A stretch of DNA of 64,000 nucleotides. Origin: UBA1020 sp964520495. Its GTDB lineage: Bacteria > Patescibacteriota > Saccharimonadia > Saccharimonadales > Saccharimonadaceae. A program made the translations under genes and the position numbers. The DNA lies in contig CAZFMZ010000001.1 of assembly GCA_964520495.1 (NCBI GenBank), forward strand, positions 1 through 64,000, in the 5' to 3' direction. Position 1 is the stretch's first letter. Each line of letters starts with the position of its first letter. Under the pieces are notes generated by a model that was given only the letters and a program-made list of their open reading frames with translations, was not told where the DNA came from and did no database searches. Below are positions 40,716 to 49,433 of the stretch, one piece after another.

Positions 40716-40778
40716 AACTGGTCAATTGTACCTTTTTCACGAGGGGATGTCAAAGGGGGCTGTGCTATAATCACAACC

Positions 40779-41273
40779 ATGAATGCGTGGGCGCAAAACA
40801 AAAAAGGTTTTACCATCGTTGAGCTGCTCATTGTGATTGTCGTAATTGCCATACTGGCGGTGATTACGATAGTCGCGTTTAACGGCATCCAGAACCGCGC
40901 GGCGTTCGGTAAGGTTCAAAGCGAACTTGTGTCAATAAAAAAAGGTCTGATGCTCTATCACGCCGACAACGGCAACTATCCAATAACGGGAACGACGTCA
41001 GCTCCTGGGTGGCGATATTCATGCTCTGCTGGCACAACCAACTTCATAACAGCGATAAATACGTATATGACCGTGCCTCAGGCGCCATGCAGCGCAGGCG
41101 CCACCAACAACGACACCTGGATCTACGCTTCAGACGGCGTGGGCTACAAACTTATGCATATCCGACCAGTTAGTACGCTGGCGAGCGTCGTTCCAACCGA
41201 ATTACGAGATTTTCGATATACGGCCAGCCAGCCAACCTGGGGATATTGGACGTCAGACTGGGCCTCAATCTAA
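40779..41273 (+). CDS. Type IV prepilin-like protein
   Basis: 164 aa from ATG 40779. MNAWAQNKKGFTIVELLIVI is a class III leader, with cleavage after Gly and Glu at +5. The remainder has two cysteines (YSCSAGTTN and APCSAGATN). The variable C-terminal part is more AT-rich than its neighbours. TATAAT preceded by TGC (40766-40771) ends 7 nt before the ATG. The gene stands alone between rpmE and rpsB. Confidence 0.9.
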   Translation: MNAWAQNKKGFTIVELLIVIVVIAILAVITIVAFNGIQNRAAFGKVQSELVSIKKGLMLYHADNGNYPITGTTSAPGWRYSCSAGTTNFITAINTYMTVPQAPCSAGATNNDTWIYASDGVGYKLMHIRPVSTLASVVPTELRDFRYTASQPTWGYWTSDWASI

Positions 41274-41342
41274 ACGCGCTCTACCTCTTGAATTATTCCG
41301 TCAAAAAGGGTATCATAGGCAAGTAATAAAACTAACGAAGCA

Positions 41343-41387
41343 CCATCCGCCGGTATCCTTCGAAGCAATCGAAACAGGCGCGGATGG
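41343..41387 (+). promoter_or_regulatory. Hairpin in the rpsB leader
   Basis: CCATCCGC (41343-41350) pairs with GCGGATGG (41380-41387) directly before the rpsB ribosome binding site GGGAGAAGG. It could be an S2-binding autoregulatory element, as ribosomal protein leaders often are, but it does not match a motif I know. Confidence 0.45.
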
Positions 41388-41404
41388 GAAGGGAGAAGGA
41401 TATC

Positions 41405-42106
41405 ATGGCAGTTGCTGTTGATATGAAGGCGATGCTGGAAGCCGGTGTTCATTTCGGACACAAAACCAGCCGTTGGCACCCGAAGATGGCGCCGTACATT
41501 CACTCGAAGCGACAGGAGTCGCACATCATAGACCTGGTAAAGACAGCCGATGGGCTGGAGCAGGCGCTTCCGTTCATCACCAAGACGGTCGCTGGCGGCA
41601 AGAAGGTACTGTTCGTCGGTACCAAGAAGCAGCACAAGGACATCGTCAAGGCTGCGGCTGAGAAAGCCGGTCAGCCCTACGTGACCGAGCGCTGGATCGG
41701 CGGCATGCTGACCAACGTCACTACCGTCAGCTCTCAGATCAAGAAGCTGCACGACCTTGAGCGTCGCATGGCTTCTGGTGACCTCGAGAAGCGTTACAAC
41801 AAGCTGGAAGTCCAGCGGTTCCAGGAAGAAATCGACCTGCTGAACCACAAGTACGGCGGCATCAAGGACCTTGACGGTCAGCCCGGCGCACTGGTTGTGG
41901 TCGACACATTGGTCGACGTCAACGCCATCAAGGAAGCTAAGACACTTGGTGTCCCAGTCGTCGGTGTGGTTGATACCAATGCCGACCCAAGCCAGGTCGA
42001 CTATGTCGTTCCTGGTAACGACGACGCCATCAAGGGTACTGAACTGTTGCTGAGCTACTTCGTAGCTGCCGTGACGGAAGGTGCCACCAAGAAAGAGGAG
42101 AAGTAA
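41405..42106 (+). CDS. rpsB: 30S ribosomal protein S2
   Basis: 233 aa from ATG 41405. MKAMLEAGVHFGHKTSRWHPKM and ERWIGGMLTNVTTV are uS2 signatures, and VVDTNADPSQVDYVVPGNDDA the C-terminal one. It is a 30S structural protein that binds late and contacts S1. tsf follows 1 nt after the stop, the conserved pair. Confidence 0.98.
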   Translation: MAVAVDMKAMLEAGVHFGHKTSRWHPKMAPYIHSKRQESHIIDLVKTADGLEQALPFITKTVAGGKKVLFVGTKKQHKDIVKAAAEKAGQPYVTERWIGGMLTNVTTVSSQIKKLHDLERRMASGDLEKRYNKLEVQRFQEEIDLLNHKYGGIKDLDGQPGALVVVDTLVDVNAIKEAKTLGVPVVGVVDTNADPSQVDYVVPGNDDAIKGTELLLSYFVAAVTEGATKKEEK

Positions 42107-42107
42107 T

Positions 42108-42704
42108 ATGGGAGTCACCATCGAAGACATCAGGAAACTGAAGGAACTGACCGGTGTCGGTCTGACCGATGCCAAGGCCGCCCTGACGGAGGCCGACGGT
42201 GACTTCGATAAGGCCCTTGATGCCATGCGCAAGAAAGGTCTGACCAAGGCCGAGAAAAAGGGTGACCGCGAAGCTCGTGCCGGTATCATCGACAGTTACG
42301 TGCACGATGGTCGTATCGGCGTGGTACTCGAGCTGAACTGCGAAACCGACTTCGTCGCCCGCCTGGATGACTTCAAACAGCTGGCCCACCAACTCTCGAT
42401 GCAGGTCGCGGCCATGAGCCCGGTCTACCCGAATGAAGCAGCCATTCCGGCCGATGAGAAGGAACGCGTCAAGAACGAGGCGTTGGCTTCTGAATCACTG
42501 AAAGGTAAGCCTGCCGACATCGCCGAGAAAATCGTCGAGGGGCAGGTTGCGAAGTACTTCAACGACAAGGTGCTCACCAGCCAGACGTACATCCTTGATG
42601 ACTCGAAGACTGTCGAGCAGCACATCAAAGAGAGCATCGCCAAACTGGGCGAGAACATTATCGTTGGCCAGTTCAAGCGTATCGAACTGGGCGTGACCGA
42701 GTAA
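42108..42704 (+). CDS. tsf: Elongation factor Ts
   Basis: 198 aa from ATG 42108, AAGAGGAG upstream. The N-terminal UBA-like domain has the EF-Tu-contact motif TGVGLTDAKAALTEADGDFDKA, and the dimer-domain core contains ELNCETDFVAR. It lacks the second half of the E. coli protein (283 aa), as in Thermus and many reduced genomes. It recycles EF-Tu by GDP/GTP exchange. A terminator at 42732 ends the rpsB-tsf unit. Confidence 0.97.
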   Translation: MGVTIEDIRKLKELTGVGLTDAKAALTEADGDFDKALDAMRKKGLTKAEKKGDREARAGIIDSYVHDGRIGVVLELNCETDFVARLDDFKQLAHQLSMQVAAMSPVYPNEAAIPADEKERVKNEALASESLKGKPADIAEKIVEGQVAKYFNDKVLTSQTYILDDSKTVEQHIKESIAKLGENIIVGQFKRIELGVTE

Positions 42705-42731
42705 AAGCTCCGCCAATAAGTTGTGAGTATG

Positions 42732-42757
42732 AATGCCGCCCTACGGGGCGGCATTTT
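42732..42757 (+). terminator. Rho-independent terminator after tsf
   Basis: AATGCCGCC (42732-42740) pairs with GGCGGCATT (42747-42755), followed by TT. The prepilin -10 (42773) lies just beyond. Confidence 0.8.
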
Positions 42758-42785
42758 GAGTGACCGGCGTGCTAGAATGGAAACC

Positions 42786-43262
42786 ATGAGCAGTAACCAG
42801 CGCGGCTTTACCATCGTCGAACTCCTTATCGTCATCGTGGTCATCGCCATTTTGGCGGCCATATCTATCGTGGCGTACAACGGGGTGCAAAATCGAGCTA
42901 ATGATACGGCAGTAAAAAATGATTTACGCCAATTCCACAGCCTTATTGAGCAATACAAGATACTAAATGGAAATTATCCGACTACATTCACGGCGGCCAT
43001 GGGATTTAAGTTTGCTAAGAACGCATATGGCATGGACGCCCAACTACGTAATGTCCGCTATTGTCTGAACGCAACGACGAATGAGTACATCATTTACGCG
43101 AACTCCAAATCAGGTAATTATTTTAAGTACACCACCACAGGAGGACTTCAGGACGCGGCAGTAACCTACGGGTACGGCATATGTAGTCAAATCGGACTTA
43201 CCTCAACCAACCCGAGTGTTAACGGATATACCGACCCTTCATGGGCAGCCTGGACGAACTAA
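42786..43262 (+). CDS. Type IV prepilin-like protein
   Basis: 158 aa from ATG 42786. SSNQRGFTIVELLIVIVVIA is the class III leader, Glu at +5. The first 60 residues are nearly identical to the prepilin at 15458 (AILAAISIVAYNGVQNRAND). The rest is AT-rich and divergent, with two cysteines. TAGAAT preceded by TGC (42773-42778) ends 7 nt before the ATG. The final CTAA is shared with the recF stop on the other strand. Confidence 0.9.
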   Translation: MSSNQRGFTIVELLIVIVVIAILAAISIVAYNGVQNRANDTAVKNDLRQFHSLIEQYKILNGNYPTTFTAAMGFKFAKNAYGMDAQLRNVRYCLNATTNEYIIYANSKSGNYFKYTTTGGLQDAAVTYGYGICSQIGLTSTNPSVNGYTDPSWAAWTN

Positions 43263-44326
43263 CCTTCCAGCTGGATAATCGAGGCGTCAATCTTCAGCTC
43301 ATCGCGCAGATCGGTAGCCGTGATGATGGTCTGATAGCCTTTGAGTGAGTCCATGAGGCGCCGTTCGCGTACGGCGTCCAATTCAGAGAAGACGTCGTCC
43401 ATCAGAATGAGCGGTCGTTCTCCAGAGCGTGCTTCCTGCAGGGACACCTCGAGTAATTTGTACGCCAACATGATGGTGCGCATCTCCCCGCGGGAGGCGG
43501 ATTCGTTGGCAGGGTGGCCGTCCAGGTTGATGGTGATGTCATCGCGGTGTGGACCGACACCGGTAAAGCCACGCATGGCATCGCTACGTCTGCCATGCGC
43601 CAGTCGTTTCAGCGTCGCTTGCTTGTACTGATCATTCGGAGTCGCATCGGAGTAGGTGACGGTAATTGTATGGTCGGTGTCGGCCATTGCCGAATAGAGG
43701 GAGGACAGACGCTGGTTACTTGTGTCGATAAATGCGCGGCGTTGCCGTACGACGGATTCCGCTAGTTCACTGAACTTGATATCCCACGCGAACAAGTGAT
43801 TTTCCCAGGCCGCCGCTTCCATCCGTTCATGCTGTTTGAGTAGCTCGTTGCGCTGCAGCAAGGTGCGCGTGTAACGGTTCAGGAGCGTACCATATTCTGG
43901 TGAGAGCCGGGACAGGACGCCGTCCAGGAAGTCACGCCGACGTTGCGGTGAGCTAGAGAGAAGGCGTAACTCATCCGGCTCGAACAGTACGACCGGGAGA
44001 CGTTTGGTAGCTGGCAGACGGGCTGAGACCTTACCTTCGAGAGTAAATTCTTTGTTCGCCTTGTCGCCGGCCTGCTCAAGCCGGGCGCGCCGCTCGCTGC
44101 CATCGGCGAACTGTAACTTCAGCGTCGCAGCGCTCTGCCCATGCGCGATGACATCACGATCGCGGCCACGGAAGCTGGTACCTCGAAGAAGCAGATAGGT
44201 GGCCTCCAGTAGACTGGTCTTGCCGGAACCATTCCGGCCCAGGATAAGCGTGACGTTCGGATCAAGGGCATGGCTTGCCAATTGGTACGAACGCACGTTG
44301 TGCAACGAGATATGTCCCAGGGTCAT
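43259..44326 (-). CDS. recF: DNA replication and repair protein RecF
   Basis: 355 aa from ATG 44326. It loads RecA at gaps with RecO/RecR. Walker A is GRNGSGKTSLLEA (about 33-40), and LILMDDVFSELDAVRERRL contains the D-loop/Walker B. TATACT ends 7 nt before the ATG, so it is probably leaderless; the longer upstream frame (to 44374) is rejected. It lies within the usual rpsB-tsf-frr neighbourhood rather than beside dnaN. Confidence 0.95.
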   Translation of the reverse strand: MTLGHISLHNVRSYQLASHALDPNVTLILGRNGSGKTSLLEATYLLLRGTSFRGRDRDVIAHGQSAATLKLQFADGSERRARLEQAGDKANKEFTLEGKVSARLPATKRLPVVLFEPDELRLLSSSPQRRRDFLDGVLSRLSPEYGTLLNRYTRTLLQRNELLKQHERMEAAAWENHLFAWDIKFSELAESVVRQRRAFIDTSNQRLSSLYSAMADTDHTITVTYSDATPNDQYKQATLKRLAHGRRSDAMRGFTGVGPHRDDITINLDGHPANESASRGEMRTIMLAYKLLEVSLQEARSGERPLILMDDVFSELDAVRERRLMDSLKGYQTIITATDLRDELKIDASIIQLEG

Positions 44327-44333
44327 GAAACCA

Positions 44334-44350
44334 AGTATAACTGCTACAAT
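44334..44350. promoter_or_regulatory. Divergent -10 elements for recF and frr
   Basis: TATACT on the minus strand (44339-44334) serves recF, and TACAAT preceded by TGC on the plus strand (44345-44350) serves frr. The two -10 boxes are only 5 bp apart, so transcription in the two directions may interfere. Confidence 0.6.
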
Positions 44351-44372
44351 AGGACGAGAGAAAGAGGAGAAC

Positions 44373-44927
44373 ATGTTCGATACTAAAGCTTATGAACAAC
44401 GTATGGATGGGGCGCTCGAGCACTTCATCGATGAACTGAAGAAAGTCCGCACCGGCCGGGCTCATCCGGATATGCTGAACGGCGTGATGGTGGAGGCCTA
44501 CGGCGCAAAGATGCCGCTGAACCAGGTGGCGAACATCACCACGCCTGAACCGCAGCAGTTGCTCGTGACGCCATTCGATCCGTCGAATATCGGTGCTATC
44601 ACCGGCGCGATCCGTGACAGCCAGGCACTTGGCTTCAATCCGAGTGACGATGGCCGGGTCGTACGAGTACCTGTACCGGCCCTGACGGAAGAGCGTCGCC
44701 GGGATATGGTGAAACTGCTGGGAGAAAAAGTAGAGAACGCGCGTATCGCCATGCGTAATATCCGCCAGGATGGCATTAAGGATGCTAAACGCAAGAAAGA
44801 CGCCAAGGAGCTGTCGGAAGATGACGTCCGTTCGGTCGAGAAGCAGATCGATAAATTGATGACCGAGTACCAATCGAAGATAGATGAGGCGTTCAAGGCG
44901 AAAGAAGCCGAGGTGATGACCGTCTGA
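44373..44927 (+). CDS. frr: Ribosome recycling factor
   Basis: 184 aa, the family length. It splits post-termination ribosomes with EF-G. The coiled-coil head matches RRF: VRTGRAHPDMLNGVMVEAYG, LLVTPFDPSNIGAI and VPVPALTEERRRDMVK. AGAGGAGAA precedes the ATG. Its TGA overlaps the uppS ATG (TGATG). Confidence 0.97.
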   Translation: MFDTKAYEQRMDGALEHFIDELKKVRTGRAHPDMLNGVMVEAYGAKMPLNQVANITTPEPQQLLVTPFDPSNIGAITGAIRDSQALGFNPSDDGRVVRVPVPALTEERRRDMVKLLGEKVENARIAMRNIRQDGIKDAKRKKDAKELSEDDVRSVEKQIDKLMTEYQSKIDEAFKAKEAEVMTV

Positions 44928-45616
44928 TGGCCGAGGCCATTCCGGGGCACATCGGCTATATCGTCGATGGTAATCGCCGCTGGGCACGCGAGCACGGTCT
45001 TCCGGCCTATGAGGGTCACCTGGCTGGCTATAACGCTATCCAGGATATCGCCAAGGCCTCATTTGATGCCGGGGTGCAGTATGTGTCGGCCTACGTGTTT
45101 TCAACCGAGAACTGGCAGCGGAGTGAAGACGAGGTCAGCAAGCTGATGGGACTGGTGCTCCGTCTGCTAAAAGCCGATCTGCATATCTTTCAGGAACACG
45201 ATATCCGTTTGCGAGTGCTTGGCAGCCGACAGGGCGTCTCTCGTAAGATACTTGAGGCCATCGACGACGCCGAGACTGCTACTGCCGACAACACGTCCGG
45301 TACGTTGGCGTTATGTTTCAACTACGGTGGCCAGCAGGAAGTGGCTGACGCGGTTAAATCACTCATCCGCACGGGAGTATCGGCAGATGACGTGACACCA
45401 GAATTGATCGGCAAGCAGCTGTACGCCGCCGATATACCGTCCTGCGACCTTATTGTCCGCACGAGTGGGGAACAGCGGCTCTCTAACTTCATGTTGTGGC
45501 GCTCGGCGTACAGTGAGCTGATGTTCATGGAAAAGAACTGGCCTGACATGACAAAGCAGGACGTTGCCGATATACTTGATGCATATCAACGCCGAGGACG
45601 GCGCTTCGGAAAATAA
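44927..45616 (+). CDS. uppS: Undecaprenyl diphosphate synthase
   Basis: 229 aa, translationally coupled to frr. A cis-prenyltransferase that makes the lipid carrier for peptidoglycan. HIGYIVDGNRRWAREHGLPA has the catalytic Asp and DGNRRWA signature, and LIVRTSGEQRLSNFMLWRSA the RxSxEQRLSNF motif. Normally it is followed by cdsA and dxr; both are absent and rseP follows after 18 bp. Confidence 0.96.
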   Translation: MAEAIPGHIGYIVDGNRRWAREHGLPAYEGHLAGYNAIQDIAKASFDAGVQYVSAYVFSTENWQRSEDEVSKLMGLVLRLLKADLHIFQEHDIRLRVLGSRQGVSRKILEAIDDAETATADNTSGTLALCFNYGGQQEVADAVKSLIRTGVSADDVTPELIGKQLYAADIPSCDLIVRTSGEQRLSNFMLWRSAYSELMFMEKNWPDMTKQDVADILDAYQRRGRRFGK

Positions 45617-45634
45617 GAAAGAATAAGAGGGGAC

Positions 45635-46801
45635 ATGCTGTTACTTGGGATACTGACCGGACTGATCATCTTGGTAATTTTAGTGGTAATTCACGAACTC
45701 GGACACGCGCTCGTCGCCAAACGTAACGGTGTAGTAGTAGAAGAATTCGGTATTGGCTTCCCGCCACGCGCCTGGGGTAAGAAGCTGAAGCAGGGCATGC
45801 TTGGCACCAATGTCCTGCTGAGCGTCAACTGGCTGCCACTGGGCGGCTTCGTCAAGCTGAAGGGTGAACACGACTCCGCCGAAGGTCAGGGTGACTACGG
45901 TGCGGCTACCTACTGGCAAAAAACGAAGATTCTGCTTGCCGGGGTGCTGATGAACTGGTTGGCCGCCGTGCTCATATTCACCATTCTGGCGTTCGTCGGT
46001 CTGCCGAAAATCCTGCCGAACCAATTCTCGTTGCCGAGCGACACCGCTACCTCAATCGTTCCCTTGAAGATCGCGACGGTCGAGCCGAACTCACCGGCCG
46101 CCACCGCCGGGCTGAAGGAGGGTGACCAGATCCTGCTGGTGGGAACGAACGAGATTGAATCTTCTGGTGAGTTGGCCGAGACCACCAGTTCCAACAAGGG
46201 TAAGGAGCTGCAGGTGACCTATCTGCGCGGCGACAGCGAGTATACGGTGCCAGTGAAATTACGTGACACGGTCCAAGAGGGTCAGGGTTATCTTGGCGTC
46301 GGCACGTCTCAGGAGCGACTGACGGAAATCAGGGCGACATGGTCGGCCCCGATCGTCGGTGTCGGTACGACCGTGCAACTCACCTATGAGACATTCAAGG
46401 CACTCGGCGGGCTGGTCGCGAACCTAGGCGAAGGTATCGTGAGCAAGTTCAGTACCAACAGCCAGGTACGACAGGCGGGCGATGCGGCCATCGGCGAGGC
46501 TGCCAACAGCGTATCGGGCCCGGTCGGCATCCTTGGCGTCATCTTTCCGGCCATGCAGCAGGCAGGACTGAAGATGCTGCTGCTGCTTACCGCCATCATC
46601 TCGTTATCGCTCGCCGTCATGAACGTACTGCCGATTCCGGCGCTCGATGGCGGCCGCTGGTTTACCATGACCGCCTTCCGGCTGGCGCGCAAGCCACTGA
46701 CGAAGGAACGTGAAGAGAAAATCCAAACCGTGGGCTTCATGGTATTGCTCGGATTAATCGTATTGGTGACAATCGCGGATGTCGGCAAGCTTGTCGGGTA
46801 G
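45635..46801 (+). CDS. rseP: Intramembrane site-2 protease RseP-like (M50)
   Basis: 388 aa. HELGH at H20-H24 (VVIHELGHALVAK) is the HExxH zinc site in the first membrane helix, and NVLPIPALDGG (about 329-339) supplies the third ligand region (LDG). One PDZ domain (about 150-210) contains PNSPAATAGLKEGDQILLVG. S2P proteases cleave anti-sigma factors or other membrane proteins within the bilayer. It overlaps the next gene by 23 bp. Confidence 0.93.
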   Translation: MLLLGILTGLIILVILVVIHELGHALVAKRNGVVVEEFGIGFPPRAWGKKLKQGMLGTNVLLSVNWLPLGGFVKLKGEHDSAEGQGDYGAATYWQKTKILLAGVLMNWLAAVLIFTILAFVGLPKILPNQFSLPSDTATSIVPLKIATVEPNSPAATAGLKEGDQILLVGTNEIESSGELAETTSSNKGKELQVTYLRGDSEYTVPVKLRDTVQEGQGYLGVGTSQERLTEIRATWSAPIVGVGTTVQLTYETFKALGGLVANLGEGIVSKFSTNSQVRQAGDAAIGEAANSVSGPVGILGVIFPAMQQAGLKMLLLLTAIISLSLAVMNVLPIPALDGGRWFTMTAFRLARKPLTKEREEKIQTVGFMVLLGLIVLVTIADVGKLVG

Positions 46802-47546
46802 GGGCCTACGCGTCAGCGGCCTGACGCTATGGGTACTGACGGCGTTCATAGGTGCCCAGCTACTGAGCATCGGCGTATTCATCGTCGCCGCTCAGTTCAT
46901 GCCGATCCTGGCCTCACTTGATCCGACCGTACTGACAATCAGTACCACGTCGTTGTCGTACCTGCTGGCCTTTGGCGCCGTGGCTGGAGTGCATCAGCTG
47001 CGGAGTGCTGGCAGGCAGTGGGATATATTTGGTCTGACCCGTACCCTCAGTTGGTCCGACATGGGAATCGGGGCGTTGGCGATACTACCGTATCTGCTGA
47101 TTTCGTATAGCCTCGTACTGCTATTCGCGACAGCCACTGACATGATCGATCCGCAACAGCGGCAGGCGCTGCCGTTTCAGGACCTCGGTGAACGGTATCA
47201 GTACATTATTGCCTTTATCGCCTTGGTGGTGCTGGCACCGATCGCTGAGGAGCTGATGTTCCGTGGCTATTTCCTCGGCAAGATGACAGGGTACATTAAC
47301 CGCTGGGCAGCGGTGATGCTGACATCGCTTATTTTCGGGCTACTCCATCTCCCTGGCGAGGTCACGGCGAGTGGTATGACCTTGCAATGGGCGGCGGCAG
47401 TCGATACCTTCGCACTTGGTCTGGTGCTCGGCGCCTTGCGTCTGCTGACCGGCAGCGTCTGGTCGAGCATACTGCTCCACATGTTCAAGAATGCGATTGC
47501 CTACTTCAGCCTCTTTGTCCTTCCGCTTCTAGCTGGTACCATGTAG
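46779..47546 (+). CDS. CPBP-family intramembrane protease (CAAX protease-like)
   Basis: 255 aa with about eight membrane helices. The catalytic motif EELMFRGYF (Glu-Glu-x3-Arg) and the later FGLLHLP (His) match the CPBP/Abi family of glutamic-type membrane proteases. Possible substrates are signal peptides or small hydrophobic peptides; none can be named here. It sits between rseP and proS and is cotranscribed with them. Confidence 0.88.
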   Translation: MSASLSGRGLRVSGLTLWVLTAFIGAQLLSIGVFIVAAQFMPILASLDPTVLTISTTSLSYLLAFGAVAGVHQLRSAGRQWDIFGLTRTLSWSDMGIGALAILPYLLISYSLVLLFATATDMIDPQQRQALPFQDLGERYQYIIAFIALVVLAPIAEELMFRGYFLGKMTGYINRWAAVMLTSLIFGLLHLPGEVTASGMTLQWAAAVDTFALGLVLGALRLLTGSVWSSILLHMFKNAIAYFSLFVLPLLAGTM

Positions 47547-47551
47547 GAAGC

Positions 47552-48796
47552 ATGCGAATATCAAACTTATTCACCAAGACTAGCAAGACCGCCCCTGCCG
47601 ACGAGGTGGCGAAGAACGCCCAGTTACTGATGAGAGCGGGCCTGATTCATAAGGAGATGGCGGGCGTGTATACGTATCTACCACTCGGTAAACGAGTGCT
47701 TGATAACATCATCCGGATTATCCGCGAGGAGATGGACGCGGTCGGGGGTAATGAGATTTCCCTGACAGCGTTGCAGCAAAAGGATACCTGGGAAGCGTCC
47801 GGTCGATGGGACGACGACGTGATGGACGTATGGTTTAAGACGAAGCTCGCGAACGGCACCGAGCTAGGCCTCGCTCCAACCCACGAGGAGCCGCTCACCA
47901 AGCTGATGAAGAACTTCATCTCAAGCTACAAGGACCTGCCGAGCTACCCTTATCAGTTCCAGATCAAGTTTCGTAACGAACTGCGTTCGAAAAGTGGTCT
48001 GATGCGTGGCCGCGAGTTCTGGATGAAGGATTTGTACTCATTCAGTCGTAATGTCGAGGAACACGACGCCTTCTATGAGAAAATCTCGCTGGCATACGAC
48101 CGCGTGTATGACCGTCTCGGTATCGGCGGCATTACGTATAAGACATTCGCCAGTGGCGGTAGTTTCTCCAAATACAGTCATGAGTTTCAAACCTTGTCAG
48201 AGGTGGGTGAAGACATCATCTACGTGCATGAAGGAAAAAAGCTGGCCATCAACGAAGAGGTCTATACTGATGAGGTGCTTGCCGACCTAGGCGTGCAGAA
48301 AGAGGAACTGGTCGAAAGGAAAGCGGTTGAAGTTGGCAATATCTTCACGCTTGGTACGAAGTTTTCTGACGCACTCGACCTAACCTATACCGATGAAACT
48401 GGCGCAACCCAGAAAGTCTTCATGGGAAGCTACGGCATCGGGCCGAGCCGTCTCATGGGGCTCATCGCCGAACACTTCGCAGATGACAAGGGATTGGTCT
48501 GGCCGAGGAATATCGCCCCGGCGACGGTCTACCTGGTATCGATCGGCGACAAAGGTACGAGTGCAGCGGATGAGCTGTATGACGAGCTTCAGGCTCAAGG
48601 CGTCGAGGTGCTCTACGATGACCGCGACGAACGACCCGGCGCCAAATTCGCCGACGCCGAACTGCTCGGTATCCCATACCGTCTGACTGTCAGCGACCGG
48701 CTAGTAGAGAAGGGTGAATATGAACTGACCGACAGGGGTAGCGGCACGACGGACCTCTTGACGAAAGAGCGGATTTTCGCTACAATCATTAGTTAG
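47552..48796 (+). CDS. proS: Prolyl-tRNA synthetase, short form without editing insert
   Basis: 414 aa from ATG 47552, 5 bp after the preceding stop. It is a class II enzyme: the motif regions TALQQKDTWEASGRWD (motif 1 area), LRSKSGLMRGREFWMKDLYSF (motif 2) and MGSYGIGPSRL (motif 3). E. coli ProRS has 572 aa with a YbaK-like editing domain (INS) between motifs 2 and 3. Here that insert is missing, so misacylated Ala-tRNA-Pro would need clearing in trans. Confidence 0.95.
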   Translation: MRISNLFTKTSKTAPADEVAKNAQLLMRAGLIHKEMAGVYTYLPLGKRVLDNIIRIIREEMDAVGGNEISLTALQQKDTWEASGRWDDDVMDVWFKTKLANGTELGLAPTHEEPLTKLMKNFISSYKDLPSYPYQFQIKFRNELRSKSGLMRGREFWMKDLYSFSRNVEEHDAFYEKISLAYDRVYDRLGIGGITYKTFASGGSFSKYSHEFQTLSEVGEDIIYVHEGKKLAINEEVYTDEVLADLGVQKEELVERKAVEVGNIFTLGTKFSDALDLTYTDETGATQKVFMGSYGIGPSRLMGLIAEHFADDKGLVWPRNIAPATVYLVSIGDKGTSAADELYDELQAQGVEVLYDDRDERPGAKFADAELLGIPYRLTVSDRLVEKGEYELTDRGSGTTDLLTKERIFATIIS

Positions 48797-48927
48797 CGTA
48801 AACCGATAGCTTCTAAAAAACACCAACCTACGAAGGGTTTACAGGATAAAGCGAAAACCTAAAAGGTGGTGCCGATATACAGGCACCTCTTTATAAGACT
48901 TAGAAAAAACACCAAGGAGTGAACGAT

Positions 48928-49383
48928 ATGAATAAAATTTATCAGATCACCGCTGACGGCAAAAAAGAGCTTGAAGCCGAACTGGAACTGCTCAAAGCCC
49001 GTCGCGGTGAAATCGCCGATAAGATTGCCGAAGCGCGTGATTACGGCGATCTCAGTGAGAACGCCGAGTACGATGCTGCCCGTGAGGAGCAAGGCCTGGT
49101 GGAGAGCCGCGTGGCTGAGATCGAGGACATCCTCCTGAATGCCGAGCTTATCAAAAGCAGCCGCAAATCATCCGTCGGTCTGGGCAGTAAGGTGCAGCTG
49201 AAGAATGGTGCCAAGACGGTCGACTACCACGTGGTCGGTCCGGTGGAAGCCAATCCGATTGAAGGCAAGATCAGCAATGAATCACCAATCGGCTTGGCGC
49301 TGATGGGCAAGAAAGTCGGTGACATGGCGACCGTTACCACGCCCAAGGGCGATATCAGCTACGAAATCGTAGCCGTCAGCTAA
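48928..49383 (+). CDS. greA: Transcription elongation factor GreA
   Basis: 151 aa from ATG 48928 (AAGGAG 8 nt upstream; a GTG at 48919 lies inside the ribosome binding site). The N-terminal coiled coil YQITADGKKELEAELE ... ARDYGDLSENAEYDAAREEQ holds the acidic tip DLSENAEYD that stimulates transcript cleavage in stalled RNA polymerase. The C-terminal domain ends SPIGLALMGKKVGD, typical of GreA. A strong terminator follows. Confidence 0.97.
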   Translation: MNKIYQITADGKKELEAELELLKARRGEIADKIAEARDYGDLSENAEYDAAREEQGLVESRVAEIEDILLNAELIKSSRKSSVGLGSKVQLKNGAKTVDYHVVGPVEANPIEGKISNESPIGLALMGKKVGDMATVTTPKGDISYEIVAVS

Positions 49384-49403
49384 GCTGTCGCATCGGCTAA
49401 ATC

Positions 49404-49433
49404 AAATAGACGGAAGGACTCTTCCGTCTATTT
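49404..49433. terminator. Bidirectional terminator between greA and a convergent gene
   Basis: AAATAGACGGAAG (49404-49416) pairs perfectly over 13 bp with CTTCCGTCTATTT (49421-49433), with a 4-nt loop and CTTT after it. The convergent gene's TAG stop (49430-49428) lies inside the stem. Confidence 0.9.

Noticed and set aside
48867..48890. T-box or strong terminator before greA (GGTGGTGCC ... GGCACC)
   Set aside because: The stem is short (6 bp), the TGGTGCC does not match UGGNACC, and there is no specifier hairpin; at best a weak terminator for proS.
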